A stretch of DNA of 64,000 nucleotides from an uncultured Bacteroidales bacterium (GCA_944322605.1 CALUPD010000001.1:124001-188000), one strand, 5' to 3'; positions 35,116 through 44,260 are shown, counted from the first letter of the stretch. Notes: generated by a model from the letters alone, not told the origin. Numbers and translations: made by a program.

Positions 35116-37905
35116 ATGGATGACAAGTATATAGAAATAACAGGCGCGAAAGAAAACAATCTTAAGAATGTCAGCATTAAAATACCGAGGGACAAGCTTG
35201 TCGTGATTTCCGGGGTTTCCGGCTCCGGCAAATCCAGCCTTGCCTTCGATACTTTGTTCGCGGAAGGCCAAAGGCGGTTCAGCGAGAGCCTTTCTTCTTT
35301 CGCGAGGCAGTTTCTCGGCAGGATGTCCAAGCCGGCAGTCGAAAAAATAGAGGGGATACCTCCTGCAATCGCGATAGAGCAGAAGGTGAACAGCAGGAAT
35401 CCGCGTTCGACAGTGGGGACGACTACGGAAATATACGATTACCTGCGCGTGATTTTTGCGAAAATCGGCAAGACATATTCGCCTGTAAGCGGGCGGCTTG
35501 TGAAAAAGGATACCGTGCAGGGAGTCATAGAGTTCATCTCGTCTCTTCCTGTGCCCTCTTATGTTCATGTCCTGGCTGATTTCGGGTGGGATAGGAACGA
35601 GTACAGGGTCGAGAAGCTCATAGAATTGAAAGAGACCGGATTTACGCGTTTGTACTCTTCCGGCAATACTGTAAAGATAGATGCCGTGCTTTCGTCCATG
35701 CATGATTTCGAGAACAGCGACCTTAAACTATTGGTGGACAGGTTCGTAATCGACGGCCCTTTGACCGGGCAGCAGGTCGTGATGATGTCTGATTCCATAG
35801 AAAAGGCTTTTTCATACGGCGAGGGCCGCATTGCCGCCGCATACAGGCAGGAGAGGAACGGCTCCGACACGATAAGGGAGTTCTCCGCCTTGTACGAGGC
35901 TGACGGCATGGTATTCAAAGAGCCTGACGAATTGCTTTTCAGTTTCAATAATCCGATAGGAGCCTGCCCTCATTGCGGGGGATACGGGAAAGTGGACGGC
36001 ATCGACGAGAAATTAGTGATTCCGGATATTACGAAATCCATATATGACGGGGCCATAGCCTGCTGGCGCGGCGATACGATGCGTTATTTCAATGACGAGC
36101 TTGTCAATAACGCGCATTATTTCGATTTTCCCGTGCACAGGCCGTATAACGAATTGACAAGACGGCAGAAAAACCTGCTGTGGACGGGCAACGAGTACTT
36201 TACGGGGTTGGACAGGTTTTTCGAAATAGTGAAGGCCAACAGGTACAAGGTGCAATACAAGTATCTGCTCAGCCGCTATACCGGCAAAAGCGTCTGCCCG
36301 GAATGCCAGGGCAGCAGGCTCAGGAAAGAGGCCCTTTATGTCAGGATAGGCGAAGGCGGGCATTCTGCCAATATCGCGGAACTCTTGTCCATGAGCATCA
36401 AGGAACTTATATCTTTTTTCGACGGTCTTTCCTTGTCAGAACATGATTATAAAATCGCGCAGCGGGCTTTGACGGAGGTAAGGCAAAGGCTCGAATATAT
36501 GGACAAGGTGGGCCTTTCGTACCTTACCCTTAGCAGGGCTTCCAATACTCTCAGCGGAGGCGAAAGCCAAAGGATAAACCTTGTCAGTTCCCTCGGCAGC
36601 GCGCTTGTGGGGTCGTTGTATATTCTCGACGAGCCTTCCATCGGGCTTCATCCGCGCGATACCGACAGGCTTATAGGCATACTCAAAGGATTGCGGGATC
36701 TCGGCAACACGGTCGTCATAGTCGAGCATGACGATGAAATAATACGTTCTGCCGATTATCTGATAGACATGGGCCCTGGAGCGGGCAGGTTCGGAGGAAA
36801 CGTGGTGTACGAGGGCAGCCCGTTGTCTGACGGACGTTCGCTTACTCTCGATTATATCAACGGAAGGCTGAAGATAGATTATCCTGCGAGGGAATTGCCC
36901 GATTCGGGATTCATAGAAATCAAAGGGGCTGTCGAGAACAATCTGAAAAACGTGGATGCCAGATTCCCGTTAAACGCGTTTACGGTGGTTACCGGAGTGA
37001 GCGGGTCGGGCAAGTCTTCCCTTGTAGGAGGCACTTTGTATCCCGGCATGCAAAGGATCGTGCAGCAGCTCGGAATGAAGGCTACTTCGTATCATGAGCT
37101 GAATATGCCGGACGGAGCCATAGAAGCTGTCGAATACGTGGACCAGAATCCTATAGGAAAGTCCTCGCGTTCCAACCCCGTGACTTATCTCAAGGTTTAT
37201 GACGATATACGCAAGCTCCTTTCCGAACAGCCGTATGCCAAGATAAACGGCTACGGGCATTCCCATTTCTCTTTCAATATAGACGGAGGCAGATGTCCCG
37301 AATGCCAGGGCGAAGGAGTCATAAGGATTCCCATGCAGTTCATGGCCGATGTCCAGATTGTCTGCGAAAGCTGCGGAGGGAAACGATTCAAGCCGGACAT
37401 ACTTGAGGTGAAGTACAAGGGCAAGAACGTGAGCGACATTCTCGACATGAGCGTGGAAGAGGCGATTGCTTTCTTTTCTTCGCAGCCCGAACCTGCTGCA
37501 AGGCGCATAGCCGAGAAGTTGCAACCGCTCATGGACGTAGGCCTGTCATATGTGCAGCTCGGGCAGAACAGCACTACCCTTAGCGGAGGCGAGAGCCAGC
37601 GGGTAAAGCTTGCATATTTCCTGAGCAAGGATGTGAAGCAGAAGAGGACGCTTTTCATATTCGACGAGCCGACTACCGGCCTGCATTTCTCTGACATACA
37701 GAATCTGATGAATTCGTTCAGGGCTCTTTTGGACAGAGGGCATACAATCGTGGTGGTCGAGCACAACATGGCCGTAGTGAAATGCGCGGACTGGATCGTG
37801 GATCTCGGTCCCGAGGGCGGAGAAGACGGAGGAAGGATAGTATACCAAGGACCTGTCTCCGGCCTGAAAGGAGTGAAGGACAGCTGCACGGCAAAGTATT
37901 TATGA
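35116..37905 (+). CDS. uvrA: excinuclease ABC subunit A, Bacteroidota paralogue type
   Basis: 929 residues from the ATG at 35116 (MDDKYIEITGAKENNLKNV); the much longer open frame upstream from 34966 is rejected because it extends past the family N-terminus. Two ABC modules: Walker A GVSGSGKSSLAF and GVSGSGKSSLVG, signatures TLSGGESQRINL and TLSGGESQRVKL, Walker B YILDEPSIGLHP and FIFDEPTTGLHF. The C-terminal zinc module (CPECQGEGV ... CESCGG) is complete. In the first half only one CxxC (GACPHCGGYG) is seen where classical UvrA has two pairs. NER damage recognition with UvrB is the default role. It follows relA after ~170 bases without an obvious terminator. Confidence 0.93.
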   Translation: MDDKYIEITGAKENNLKNVSIKIPRDKLVVISGVSGSGKSSLAFDTLFAEGQRRFSESLSSFARQFLGRMSKPAVEKIEGIPPAIAIEQKVNSRNPRSTVGTTTEIYDYLRVIFAKIGKTYSPVSGRLVKKDTVQGVIEFISSLPVPSYVHVLADFGWDRNEYRVEKLIELKETGFTRLYSSGNTVKIDAVLSSMHDFENSDLKLLVDRFVIDGPLTGQQVVMMSDSIEKAFSYGEGRIAAAYRQERNGSDTIREFSALYEADGMVFKEPDELLFSFNNPIGACPHCGGYGKVDGIDEKLVIPDITKSIYDGAIACWRGDTMRYFNDELVNNAHYFDFPVHRPYNELTRRQKNLLWTGNEYFTGLDRFFEIVKANRYKVQYKYLLSRYTGKSVCPECQGSRLRKEALYVRIGEGGHSANIAELLSMSIKELISFFDGLSLSEHDYKIAQRALTEVRQRLEYMDKVGLSYLTLSRASNTLSGGESQRINLVSSLGSALVGSLYILDEPSIGLHPRDTDRLIGILKGLRDLGNTVVIVEHDDEIIRSADYLIDMGPGAGRFGGNVVYEGSPLSDGRSLTLDYINGRLKIDYPARELPDSGFIEIKGAVENNLKNVDARFPLNAFTVVTGVSGSGKSSLVGGTLYPGMQRIVQQLGMKATSYHELNMPDGAIEAVEYVDQNPIGKSSRSNPVTYLKVYDDIRKLLSEQPYAKINGYGHSHFSFNIDGGRCPECQGEGVIRIPMQFMADVQIVCESCGGKRFKPDILEVKYKGKNVSDILDMSVEEAIAFFSSQPEPAARRIAEKLQPLMDVGLSYVQLGQNSTTLSGGESQRVKLAYFLSKDVKQKRTLFIFDEPTTGLHFSDIQNLMNSFRALLDRGHTIVVVEHNMAVVKCADWIVDLGPEGGEDGGRIVYQGPVSGLKGVKDSCTAKYL

Positions 37906-37972
37906 TTGCGGCTTTACCGCCTGCCTCGGTGAAGGCACTTTAAGCTGCCGCGCGGCAAGCTATCTATGATTG
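37888..37972 (+). repeat. Imperfect 21-base duplication at the uvrA 3' end
   Basis: The last codons and stop of uvrA (37888-37908, core CGGCAA and TATGATTG) recur at 37952-37972 with 17 of 21 positions equal. The rest of the interval to 38189 holds no supported gene. Confidence 0.4.
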
Positions 37973-38189
37973 ATTGCTGTCTGGCAAAAATCTCCGGCGG
38001 GTACGGACTGCATGTTGCATTGCCCCTCGACAGCTTGCGGATTGGTCCGCGCCTGCTCCTTTCGCGGTGCGGTCCGCGTGCCGTATTTCCATCGCTTTGG
38101 CATGGACTCGTCTTTTCAGCATGTCAAAGGGTGTTTTCGGACAGGCATTGCATTACGGCTGTCATGCGATTGCACGATTCAGGCATGGT

Positions 38190-39191
38190 TTATGGCCGAT
38201 TTTCCGACAGGTATTGGATTAGTCTGAATATCAGTTCTGTCCTGCGCTTGAGAATAGGGTATGATATTATGTCCGGAGTGTCGGAGGTCTTGTATGTCCG
38301 TTCATGTATCCCGGAGGTGAACAATATGGCAGGTATTCCGGCCTTTGTGAAATTGTCTTGGTCTGAAAGCCTGTAGAATATTTTGTAGAAAGTCCTGCTG
38401 CCGTAGAAACTGTGGTCTATGTCCAAGTAAGTCCCGTATTTGTTGTTCAGGAGCGAAAGGACTTTTTTAAGGTCTGTTTTCCTGAATGATTCGCATCCGA
38501 GGACCATGACATAGTTGCTGTCGGCATGCGGCGGGGCAAGCACGCTTCCTATCTGGTCGATGTTGATGTTGCATATGATCTTGTCCGCAGGTATTCCGGA
38601 GTTTTTGATGAAATGCGCGGAGCCTGCCATGTTCAGTTCCTTGGCGTCAAGCGCGGCGAATACTATGTTTTTGCCCGGACCCTTGCCTGCTTTGTCCATC
38701 GCTGAGAATATTTCCGCGATATTCAGCAGCGCGGCTATGCCTGAGGCGTTGTCGTCCGCTCCTGGAAATGTCTTTCCGTCAAGTATTCCGATATGGTCGT
38801 AATGAGCCGTGACTATTATGTATTCGTCGTTTCCTTCACGCGACTGGATCATTCCGGCTATGTTTCGTCCTATTGCTGTTCCGGCCATGAATCCGTCAGT
38901 GTATGTCTCTCCTGCAGGCAGCAGCCCGTATTTCTTGAATTCCCCTGTGATGTATCTTCCTGCCTCCATTATGCCTTTGCTTCCGGTTGCGCGGCCTTGC
39001 ATGCTGCTGTCGGAAAGATAGGTTATGATCCTTTCGAGTTTGGCGCGGTAGATAATGTCTCCGAGGTTTTCGTCGTCAAGGGCCTGTGCATGCGCAGGCT
39101 CGGCCGCCAAAGCCGGTACGGCCATGATGCATAATGCTTTTGCGGCGTATGCGGCGTATTTCAGGATTTTGGCAAGATTTGTGGTAATCAT
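38190..39191 (-). CDS. M28 family metallo-aminopeptidase, exported
   Basis: 333 residues with a signal peptide (hydrophobic residues ~10-28, AHA-Q cleavage region near 35). The M28 zinc motifs are readable: VTAHYDHIG (His, Asp), PGADDNASGIAALL (bridging Asp), FAALDAKELNMAGSAHFI (catalytic Glu region, usually EExGLxGS, here slightly altered), NIDQIG (Asp) and IHERTYKTSDTPD (His). These di-zinc enzymes trim N-terminal residues from peptides in the periplasm, in keeping with the two large proteases in this window. It is divergent from the TPR gene with a 44-base shared promoter region. Confidence 0.88.
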   Translation of the reverse strand: MITTNLAKILKYAAYAAKALCIMAVPALAAEPAHAQALDDENLGDIIYRAKLERIITYLSDSSMQGRATGSKGIMEAGRYITGEFKKYGLLPAGETYTDGFMAGTAIGRNIAGMIQSREGNDEYIIVTAHYDHIGILDGKTFPGADDNASGIAALLNIAEIFSAMDKAGKGPGKNIVFAALDAKELNMAGSAHFIKNSGIPADKIICNINIDQIGSVLAPPHADSNYVMVLGCESFRKTDLKKVLSLLNNKYGTYLDIDHSFYGSRTFYKIFYRLSDQDNFTKAGIPAILFTSGIHERTYKTSDTPDIISYPILKRRTELIFRLIQYLSENRP

Positions 39192-39199
39192 TATATTTG
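39192..39199 (+). promoter_or_regulatory. -7 box of the TPR gene
   Basis: TATATTTG matches TAnnTTTG and ends 36 bases before the chosen ATG at 39236. It starts one base past the ATG of the divergent M28 gene. Confidence 0.5.
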
Positions 39200-39214
39200 C
39201 AAGTTAAACTGATG

Positions 39215-39222
39215 CAAATTTA
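39215..39222 (-). promoter_or_regulatory. -7 box of the M28 peptidase gene
   Basis: TAAATTTG on the minus strand matches TAnnTTTG, 24-31 bases upstream of the M28 ATG. The two divergent boxes overlap each other's transcripts within 31 bases. Confidence 0.5.
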
Positions 39223-39235
39223 TGGATTTCCCCGA

Positions 39236-41248
39236 ATGAAACTATCGGTTTTCAAAATATGCCTTGTGCTGGCGTTCTTGTCATTTGCGCATTCATCCGA
39301 AGCCCAATACGACAAGACGCAGTTCCTTTATTCGGGAAGGGGATTCCTTGCCGAGGGAAGGTATTCTTCGGCCATAGAGAATTTCAATGTGCTTGTGAGG
39401 ATAGACCCCGAACTTTACGAGGCGTATTTTTACAGGGGAATAGCGAAATACAGCCTTGAGGATTTCGCAGGCGCGCTGTCCGATTTCGATAAGGCATTGT
39501 CCATAAATCCGTTGTACACTCCTGCATATCATTACAGGGCTATGGCGTACAGCCGCAGGGGGGAATATAATCTTGCGATAGCCGATCTCGACCGCGCTTT
39601 GGATTTGCGGCCCGGCTATACCGGCTTGTATTTCAGCCGAGGAGTGGTCTATTTCCTTTCCCAGCAGTTCGGGCAGGCCATAGATGATTTCAATGTTTTC
39701 CTGAGGCGGGAACCGGATGTGCCGGAGGCGTATCTGAACAGAGGGGCCTCGTATCTTTGCATAGGCGACACCATTCGCGCCCTTGACGATTACGACAAGG
39801 CCATATCGTTGAACCGTTACGATCCGGAAGGATATATACGCCGTTCGCGCATTTACGCCCAACAGGGGAAATCCGCCGCCGCGCTTGCGGATCTCGACAG
39901 GTCCGTGGAACTCGACAGCCTCAATACGTTCGCGTTGTTCAACCGGGCTTTGATCAGGTACGGCGAACATGACATAATGGGAGCCCTTTCGGATTTGGAC
40001 AAGGTGATAGAAATAGAGCCGGGCAATTCCCTGTCTTTGTACAACAGGGCTTTGATACGTTCGCAAATCGGGGATTACGGAAGGGCTTTGGACGATTACG
40101 ACAGGGTCGTGTATATCAATCCTGAAAATGTTCTTGCTTATTTCAACAGGGCGTATGTATTTATAGAATTGTCCATGTACGAAAACGCCCTCGAAGATTA
40201 TACTACCGCGATCGGCCTTTATCCTGATTTTGCCAAGGCCTACCTCAACCGGGCGATAGTCAACAGGGAACTCGGGAATTATGCGGACGCGGAGAAGGAT
40301 TATGCTACTGCCAACAGGAAAATCCTTGAGTATAAGTCCAAGACAGGCAACATGGATTCTGCCGGAGCTTTTGCGGATACGGCGAGGGCGTACAGCCATC
40401 TTCTTTCTTTCGACGCGGATTTCGCCCAGAATGATTTCAATAACGAGCTGTTGCAGGACAAGTCCGTGAACATAATGTTGCTTCCGTCTTACAGATTCGT
40501 TCCTGCCGAATCGGAAAGGATCGTCATGGCCATGGATAATGTTTACTATAGCGCGGATCTTGAGTCATTCATAAGGTCGATGCCGTTTCCTGTCGATTTC
40601 GAGGCTTGTGTCGACAACGGGTCCGGCGCGGGCGCGTCCCTTGCCGGCGATTACGAAAGCCGTCTCGATGCCGCTGTCAGGAATAAAGGGACAGGACGTT
40701 ATTATTTCGCGAAGGCATTGCTTGAATCGTCCATGAATCATTACAATGCGGCCGAGTCTATGTACGGAATGGCTCTCGGCGCAGGAACAGGAACGGAGAA
40801 CTCGGCTTTCTATTATATAAACAGGTCCGTATTGCGGTCCGACATGATAAGCTTCATTTCTTCCGTAGGCAGCAGCGTGCAGGTCCTTTCCTTGGATAAT
40901 AGCGGAAGTACGGCGGCGCAGGTCAAAAATGCCATGAGTGTCGATTACGATTATGCCCCGGCTATGGAGGATTTGAAGAAGGCTGCGGAGATCATGCCTG
41001 ATTTTCCTTATATTTATTACAATATGGGCAACCTGTCATGCATGTCGGGCAATATGCCGGAGGCTATTCTCGAATATACTAAGGCCTTGGAAATATATCC
41101 GTATCTCGCAGAGGCGTATTATAACAGGGGACTTGTGCAGATATTCCTGAAAGACAATGAAAAAGGATGCATGGATTTGAGCAGGGCCGGAGAACTCGGA
41201 ATACAGGAGGCCTATCCTGTCATTAAAAAGTATTGCGATTCCGAATAG
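39236..41248 (+). CDS. Exported tetratricopeptide-repeat protein
   Basis: 670 residues from the ATG at 39236 (MKLSVFKICLVLAF, signal peptide to about residue 24, SSEAQ). Nine consecutive TPR units occupy ~30-350; examples are AYFYRGIAKYSLEDFAGAL, AYHYRAMAYSRRGEYNLAI and AYLNRGASYLCIGDTIRAL, each ending in a D-Y/F-D-K/R-A-L/I-x-L-x-P style helix. Residues ~355-540 are non-repetitive. Two more TPR units close the protein (YIYYNMGNLSCMSGNMPEAI, AYYNRGLVQIFLKDNEKGC). TPR superhelices bind partner proteins; the partner is unknown. Similar long TPR proteins occur in many Bacteroidales. An earlier ATG at 39212 would lengthen the signal peptide and is less likely. Confidence 0.85.
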   Translation: MKLSVFKICLVLAFLSFAHSSEAQYDKTQFLYSGRGFLAEGRYSSAIENFNVLVRIDPELYEAYFYRGIAKYSLEDFAGALSDFDKALSINPLYTPAYHYRAMAYSRRGEYNLAIADLDRALDLRPGYTGLYFSRGVVYFLSQQFGQAIDDFNVFLRREPDVPEAYLNRGASYLCIGDTIRALDDYDKAISLNRYDPEGYIRRSRIYAQQGKSAAALADLDRSVELDSLNTFALFNRALIRYGEHDIMGALSDLDKVIEIEPGNSLSLYNRALIRSQIGDYGRALDDYDRVVYINPENVLAYFNRAYVFIELSMYENALEDYTTAIGLYPDFAKAYLNRAIVNRELGNYADAEKDYATANRKILEYKSKTGNMDSAGAFADTARAYSHLLSFDADFAQNDFNNELLQDKSVNIMLLPSYRFVPAESERIVMAMDNVYYSADLESFIRSMPFPVDFEACVDNGSGAGASLAGDYESRLDAAVRNKGTGRYYFAKALLESSMNHYNAAESMYGMALGAGTGTENSAFYYINRSVLRSDMISFISSVGSSVQVLSLDNSGSTAAQVKNAMSVDYDYAPAMEDLKKAAEIMPDFPYIYYNMGNLSCMSGNMPEAILEYTKALEIYPYLAEAYYNRGLVQIFLKDNEKGCMDLSRAGELGIQEAYPVIKKYCDSE

Positions 41249-41258
41249 CCGTTTCGGC

Positions 41259-41416
41259 AATGGAACGCTGCGCCTCGGCAAAGCTCCCGAGCAAGCTCGC
41301 GGCTCTGCCCTCGGCTTGCAGTTCATTTCCGCTTCGCTGTCGCTCGCGGCAATAACCGTTGCGCCTCGGCAGAGCTTTCAAGCTGCTTGAAGCTCTGCCG
41401 AGGCTTGCGGGTTATT
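41259..41416. repeat. Two tandem ~65-base hairpin elements between convergent genes
   Basis: Copy A (41259-41330) and copy B (41351-41416) share the framework (A)ACCG(C/T)TGCGCCTCGGCA(A/G)AGCT ... GCTCTGCC-CGGCTTGC(A/G)GTT. In copy B the arms GCCTCGGCAGAGCT and AGCTCTGCCGAGGC pair perfectly, with further pairing inward and outward (AATAACC/GGTTATT). Copy A is a weaker version of the same structure. They lie between the TPR and permease stop codons and probably act as a bidirectional terminator; copy B reaches into the permease stop codon. Confidence 0.65.
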
Positions 41417-42644
41417 TTACCCTCATGGTTTTTTCGGGAGAAATTTTGGAGATGAATGTGGAAGGAACTAAAAGTATCAGCAGTATGGCGGCGAAGGCTG
41501 CGATGTCGGTGGCAATCCATGCCGCAGGGTCTATTACGGCAGGCACGTAAGATATGAAATAATTTTCAGGGTCGAGCGGCAGCACTTTGAATCCGGCAAT
41601 CAGCGCGGATACTGCCAAGGCTGCGGCGTTGCCTATGGCCATTCCTTTTACGACTATCATGGATGCTTTGTAAATGAATATTTTTCTGATTTTCCCGTTC
41701 GTCATGCCGAGGGCTTTCAGCGTTCCTATCATCGAAATCCTTTCGAAAAGGATTATCAGCAATCCGGAAATCATGTTGAATCCGCATACTATTATCATCA
41801 GCGCGAGTATTAGCACGAAATTCATGTCCACGAGGACGAGCCAGTCGTAAATGTTCGGAAAAAGGTCTGACGCATAGCCTGGAATCAATGAATGGTCGTC
41901 GTCCGAAGCGTTATACAGCATTTCCTGTATGTCGTATTCTGTTTTTTTCGAAAGGGGGTCGGAATTAGTGTGTATTTCGTATCCGTTTACATAATCTTCG
42001 CTCCAGCCGAGCACCCTTTGCAGCATCCGTATGTCGCACAATATCAGTTTTTCGTCGAGTTCCTCGAAGCGGGCGTCGTAGATTCCTGCGATTTCAAGCC
42101 TTCTTGCCTTGGTTCCGTCGTTTATGAAATATGCCGTGACCTTGTCGCCTGTTTCGAGCCTGTTTTTCTCCGCCATGCGTTTTGAAATCACTATCGAATT
42201 GGATGCTCTGCCTTTGAATTCAGGCAGTATCCCTTCTGCCATCCGGCTTTCGAAGAACGTTCGGCTGAAACTGCTGTCCATTCCCTTGAACAGCAGGGCG
42301 TCCATGCCTTCGGAACTCTTTATTATGCCATATGTGTAAATGAACGGTGATACGTTTTCGACATAGTCCTTTCCTGACAGCTTGCCAAGGTAAGACAGGT
42401 GCTTTTCGACAGGGCGGGCGTTGTCGAAAAGTTCTACGCCCGGAGGGACGAGGAATATGTCTCCCGTAAAGCCGGATACCGTGTTGTTTATCTCGTTCCT
42501 GAAACCTGACGAAATGGACAGTGCGACCAGCATTACCGCAAAGCTTATGGCAACGGAGAAGACGGAAATCCTGTTGCTGAACGAGGATATGGCCTTTTTA
42601 CCGTTGTCTTTTATCCTGCGGGCTATGAATAAGGGGAGATTCAT
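41412..42644 (-). CDS. FtsX/LolC-E-like ABC transporter permease
   Basis: 410 residues from the ATG at 42644 (MNLPLFIARRIKDN). One N-terminal helix (~30-50), a large periplasmic MacB-like core (~55-260), and three C-terminal helices (~270-410, MNFVLILALMIIVCGFNMISGLLIILFERISMIGTLKALG). The ERxxxIGTLKALGM motif before helix three is the FtsX coupling signature. In Gram-negatives this architecture belongs to LolC/LolE, which release lipoproteins from the inner membrane. No ATPase gene is adjacent, so the partner must be encoded elsewhere. It is four bases downstream of the nucleoside phosphorylase gene. Confidence 0.87.
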   Translation of the reverse strand: MNLPLFIARRIKDNGKKAISSFSNRISVFSVAISFAVMLVALSISSGFRNEINNTVSGFTGDIFLVPPGVELFDNARPVEKHLSYLGKLSGKDYVENVSPFIYTYGIIKSSEGMDALLFKGMDSSFSRTFFESRMAEGILPEFKGRASNSIVISKRMAEKNRLETGDKVTAYFINDGTKARRLEIAGIYDARFEELDEKLILCDIRMLQRVLGWSEDYVNGYEIHTNSDPLSKKTEYDIQEMLYNASDDDHSLIPGYASDLFPNIYDWLVLVDMNFVLILALMIIVCGFNMISGLLIILFERISMIGTLKALGMTNGKIRKIFIYKASMIVVKGMAIGNAAALAVSALIAGFKVLPLDPENYFISYVPAVIDPAAWIATDIAAFAAILLILLVPSTFISKISPEKTMRVK

Positions 42645-42648
42645 TTCG

Positions 42649-43524
42649 TTATTCCGCGAGCAGGTTGAGGGATTTTTCAATCATGGAGCGTACATATTCG
42701 CCGTAATCAGGCTTGCTGTCTTTCGCGTAGCGGTTGGCTATGACGCAGCATACGGTGCCGGCTTTATGCCCGAGGTGGGCGGAGAGTCCGGCTACGGCCG
42801 AGCTTTCCATTTCGAAATTCGTGATTTTCAGGTCTCCGAACCTTACGGCTTCGAATTTTTCAAGCATGTCCGGCATCGAAAGCGGCATGCGCAGCACCCT
42901 TCCTTGCGGGCCGTAGAATCCTGGAGCGGACATGGTGACACCCATGAACGCTTCCTTTGAGAACAGTCCGGCCAATGAATCGTCGGCTTTTGCCACATAT
43001 GGCCTCGGAAGGATGTCGAGCCATCCGGTAGATGAAATGAATTTGTCTTCCATGTCTTTGTCGGTGATCTTGTCCCTTTCCGCGTACCAGTTCAGAAGCC
43101 CGTCGAAACCTATCGAGTATTTTGAAAACACCATGCTTCCGAGAGGAATGTCGGGCTGTATGGAGCCTGTCGTCCCCATCCGCAATATGCGCAGCTGCCT
43201 CAGCCTGTCTTTTACGGTCCTTGTCTTGAAGTCTATGTTGGCAAGGGCGTCCAGCTCGTTCAGCACTATGTCTATGTTGTCTGTGCCTATTCCGGTCGAC
43301 AGGACAGTCATCCTTTTCCCCTTGAATGATCCGGTGACGGATACGAATTCCCTCGACGCTTTCCTGAATTCCCGGTTGTCGAAAAATGAAGCCACCGTAT
43401 CCACGCGTCCCGGGTCTCCTACAAGGATTACGGTGTCGGCTATGTCTTCCGGAAGCAGGTGCAGGTGAAATGCGGAGCCGTCAGGATTTATTATAAGCTC
43501 CGATTCAGGAATTATTCTTTTCAT
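42649..43524 (-). CDS. Uridine phosphorylase-like nucleoside phosphorylase
   Basis: 291 residues from the ATG at 43524 (MKRIIPESELIINPDG); the longer frame to 43560 contains a promoter box and is rejected. Phosphate-binding VGDPGRVD is the PNP/UDP family start; STGIGTDNIDIVLNELDAL, RMGTTGSIQPDIPLGSMV and FEMESSAVAGLSAHLG (with the ribose-binding Glu-Met-Glu) follow. It cleaves a nucleoside with phosphate to base and ribose-1-phosphate; uridine is the likeliest substrate given the residues near the active site, but purines cannot be excluded. Length is slightly longer than classical Udp (about 250). Confidence 0.88.
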   Translation of the reverse strand: MKRIIPESELIINPDGSAFHLHLLPEDIADTVILVGDPGRVDTVASFFDNREFRKASREFVSVTGSFKGKRMTVLSTGIGTDNIDIVLNELDALANIDFKTRTVKDRLRQLRILRMGTTGSIQPDIPLGSMVFSKYSIGFDGLLNWYAERDKITDKDMEDKFISSTGWLDILPRPYVAKADDSLAGLFSKEAFMGVTMSAPGFYGPQGRVLRMPLSMPDMLEKFEAVRFGDLKITNFEMESSAVAGLSAHLGHKAGTVCCVIANRYAKDSKPDYGEYVRSMIEKSLNLLAE

Positions 43525-43547
43525 TCTTTCTGTTTTTGTTGCCTTAG

Positions 43548-43555
43548 CAAAGTTA
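43548..43555 (-). promoter_or_regulatory. -7 box of the nucleoside phosphorylase gene
   Basis: TAACTTTG on the minus strand matches TAnnTTTG, 24-31 bases upstream of the ATG at 43524 and inside the longer alternative frame, so it helps choose the start. Confidence 0.55.
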
Positions 43556-43602
43556 TGCAATTTTTAGGATTTTATTAAATTAGCAGCCTAAAAGTAGGAT
43601 AT

Positions 43603-44022
43603 ATGATACAGAGAATACAGTCGCTTTATTTGCTTATTGTCTCAGGACTTTTGTTTTCAATGTTTTTCAGCAATATGATGGTTACTTCCTCGGGGAGCAT
43701 ATCATATGTGTCGAGCGCGGCTTTCGCGATATTGATAACCGTTACTTTCGTATTGGCTTTCGTTTCGATATTCCTTTACAGGCACAGGATCGTGCAGATG
43801 AGGCTCGTAATGATAGACGCCATAGTCCTTTTGGCTTTCCAGATATGGATAGGGTATTGGTTCTTCACAAAGCCTGACGGCACCGCGTTTTCGATTACGG
43901 CCGTGTTCCCTTTGGTTTGTGTCATATTGTCCGTTCTTGCCTATATAGGCATAGCGAGGGACGAGGCCCTTGTCCAGTCGGTAAGCAGAATCCGTGATAC
44001 GAACCGGAAAAAGAAGAAATAG
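43603..44022 (+). CDS. DUF4293 small membrane protein
   Basis: 139 residues with four hydrophobic helices (residues ~5-25, 38-58, 68-88, 95-117) and a basic tail (RIRDTNRKKKK). The N-terminus MIQRIQSLYLLIVSGL is the recognisable start of DUF4293, a family restricted to Bacteroidota. Function is unknown. It is a single gene, divergent from the nucleoside phosphorylase and convergent with the MltF-like gene. The following 238 bases (44023-44260) hold no supported gene. Confidence 0.85.
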   Translation: MIQRIQSLYLLIVSGLLFSMFFSNMMVTSSGSISYVSSAAFAILITVTFVLAFVSIFLYRHRIVQMRLVMIDAIVLLAFQIWIGYWFFTKPDGTAFSITAVFPLVCVILSVLAYIGIARDEALVQSVSRIRDTNRKKKK

Positions 44023-44260
44023 ACCGGTATTTTGAAATGCCATTGCATCCTGTTTCTTATGCGGAATGCCGTTCGCAGGAGGGATTCAATGCCGCGCTTA
44101 TGGCTTTCATCGCGGACAGCATGGCCGGAATATGCAATATCCTGCGTCAGTTTAAAATCTTCGGAGACTATTGGCATTTGTACCAGCACGGAAAAGTAGA
44201 CTCGTGGAAAATTTTCAGTCAAACGATTTTTCCAAAAGTGGACAGGCGGTTGTTTTCGTT

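Noticed and set aside
39300-40320. Repetitive DNA in the TPR gene as a possible CRISPR-like array or satellite
   Set aside because: The periodicity is ~102 bases, matching 34-residue TPR units, and is explained by the protein fold.
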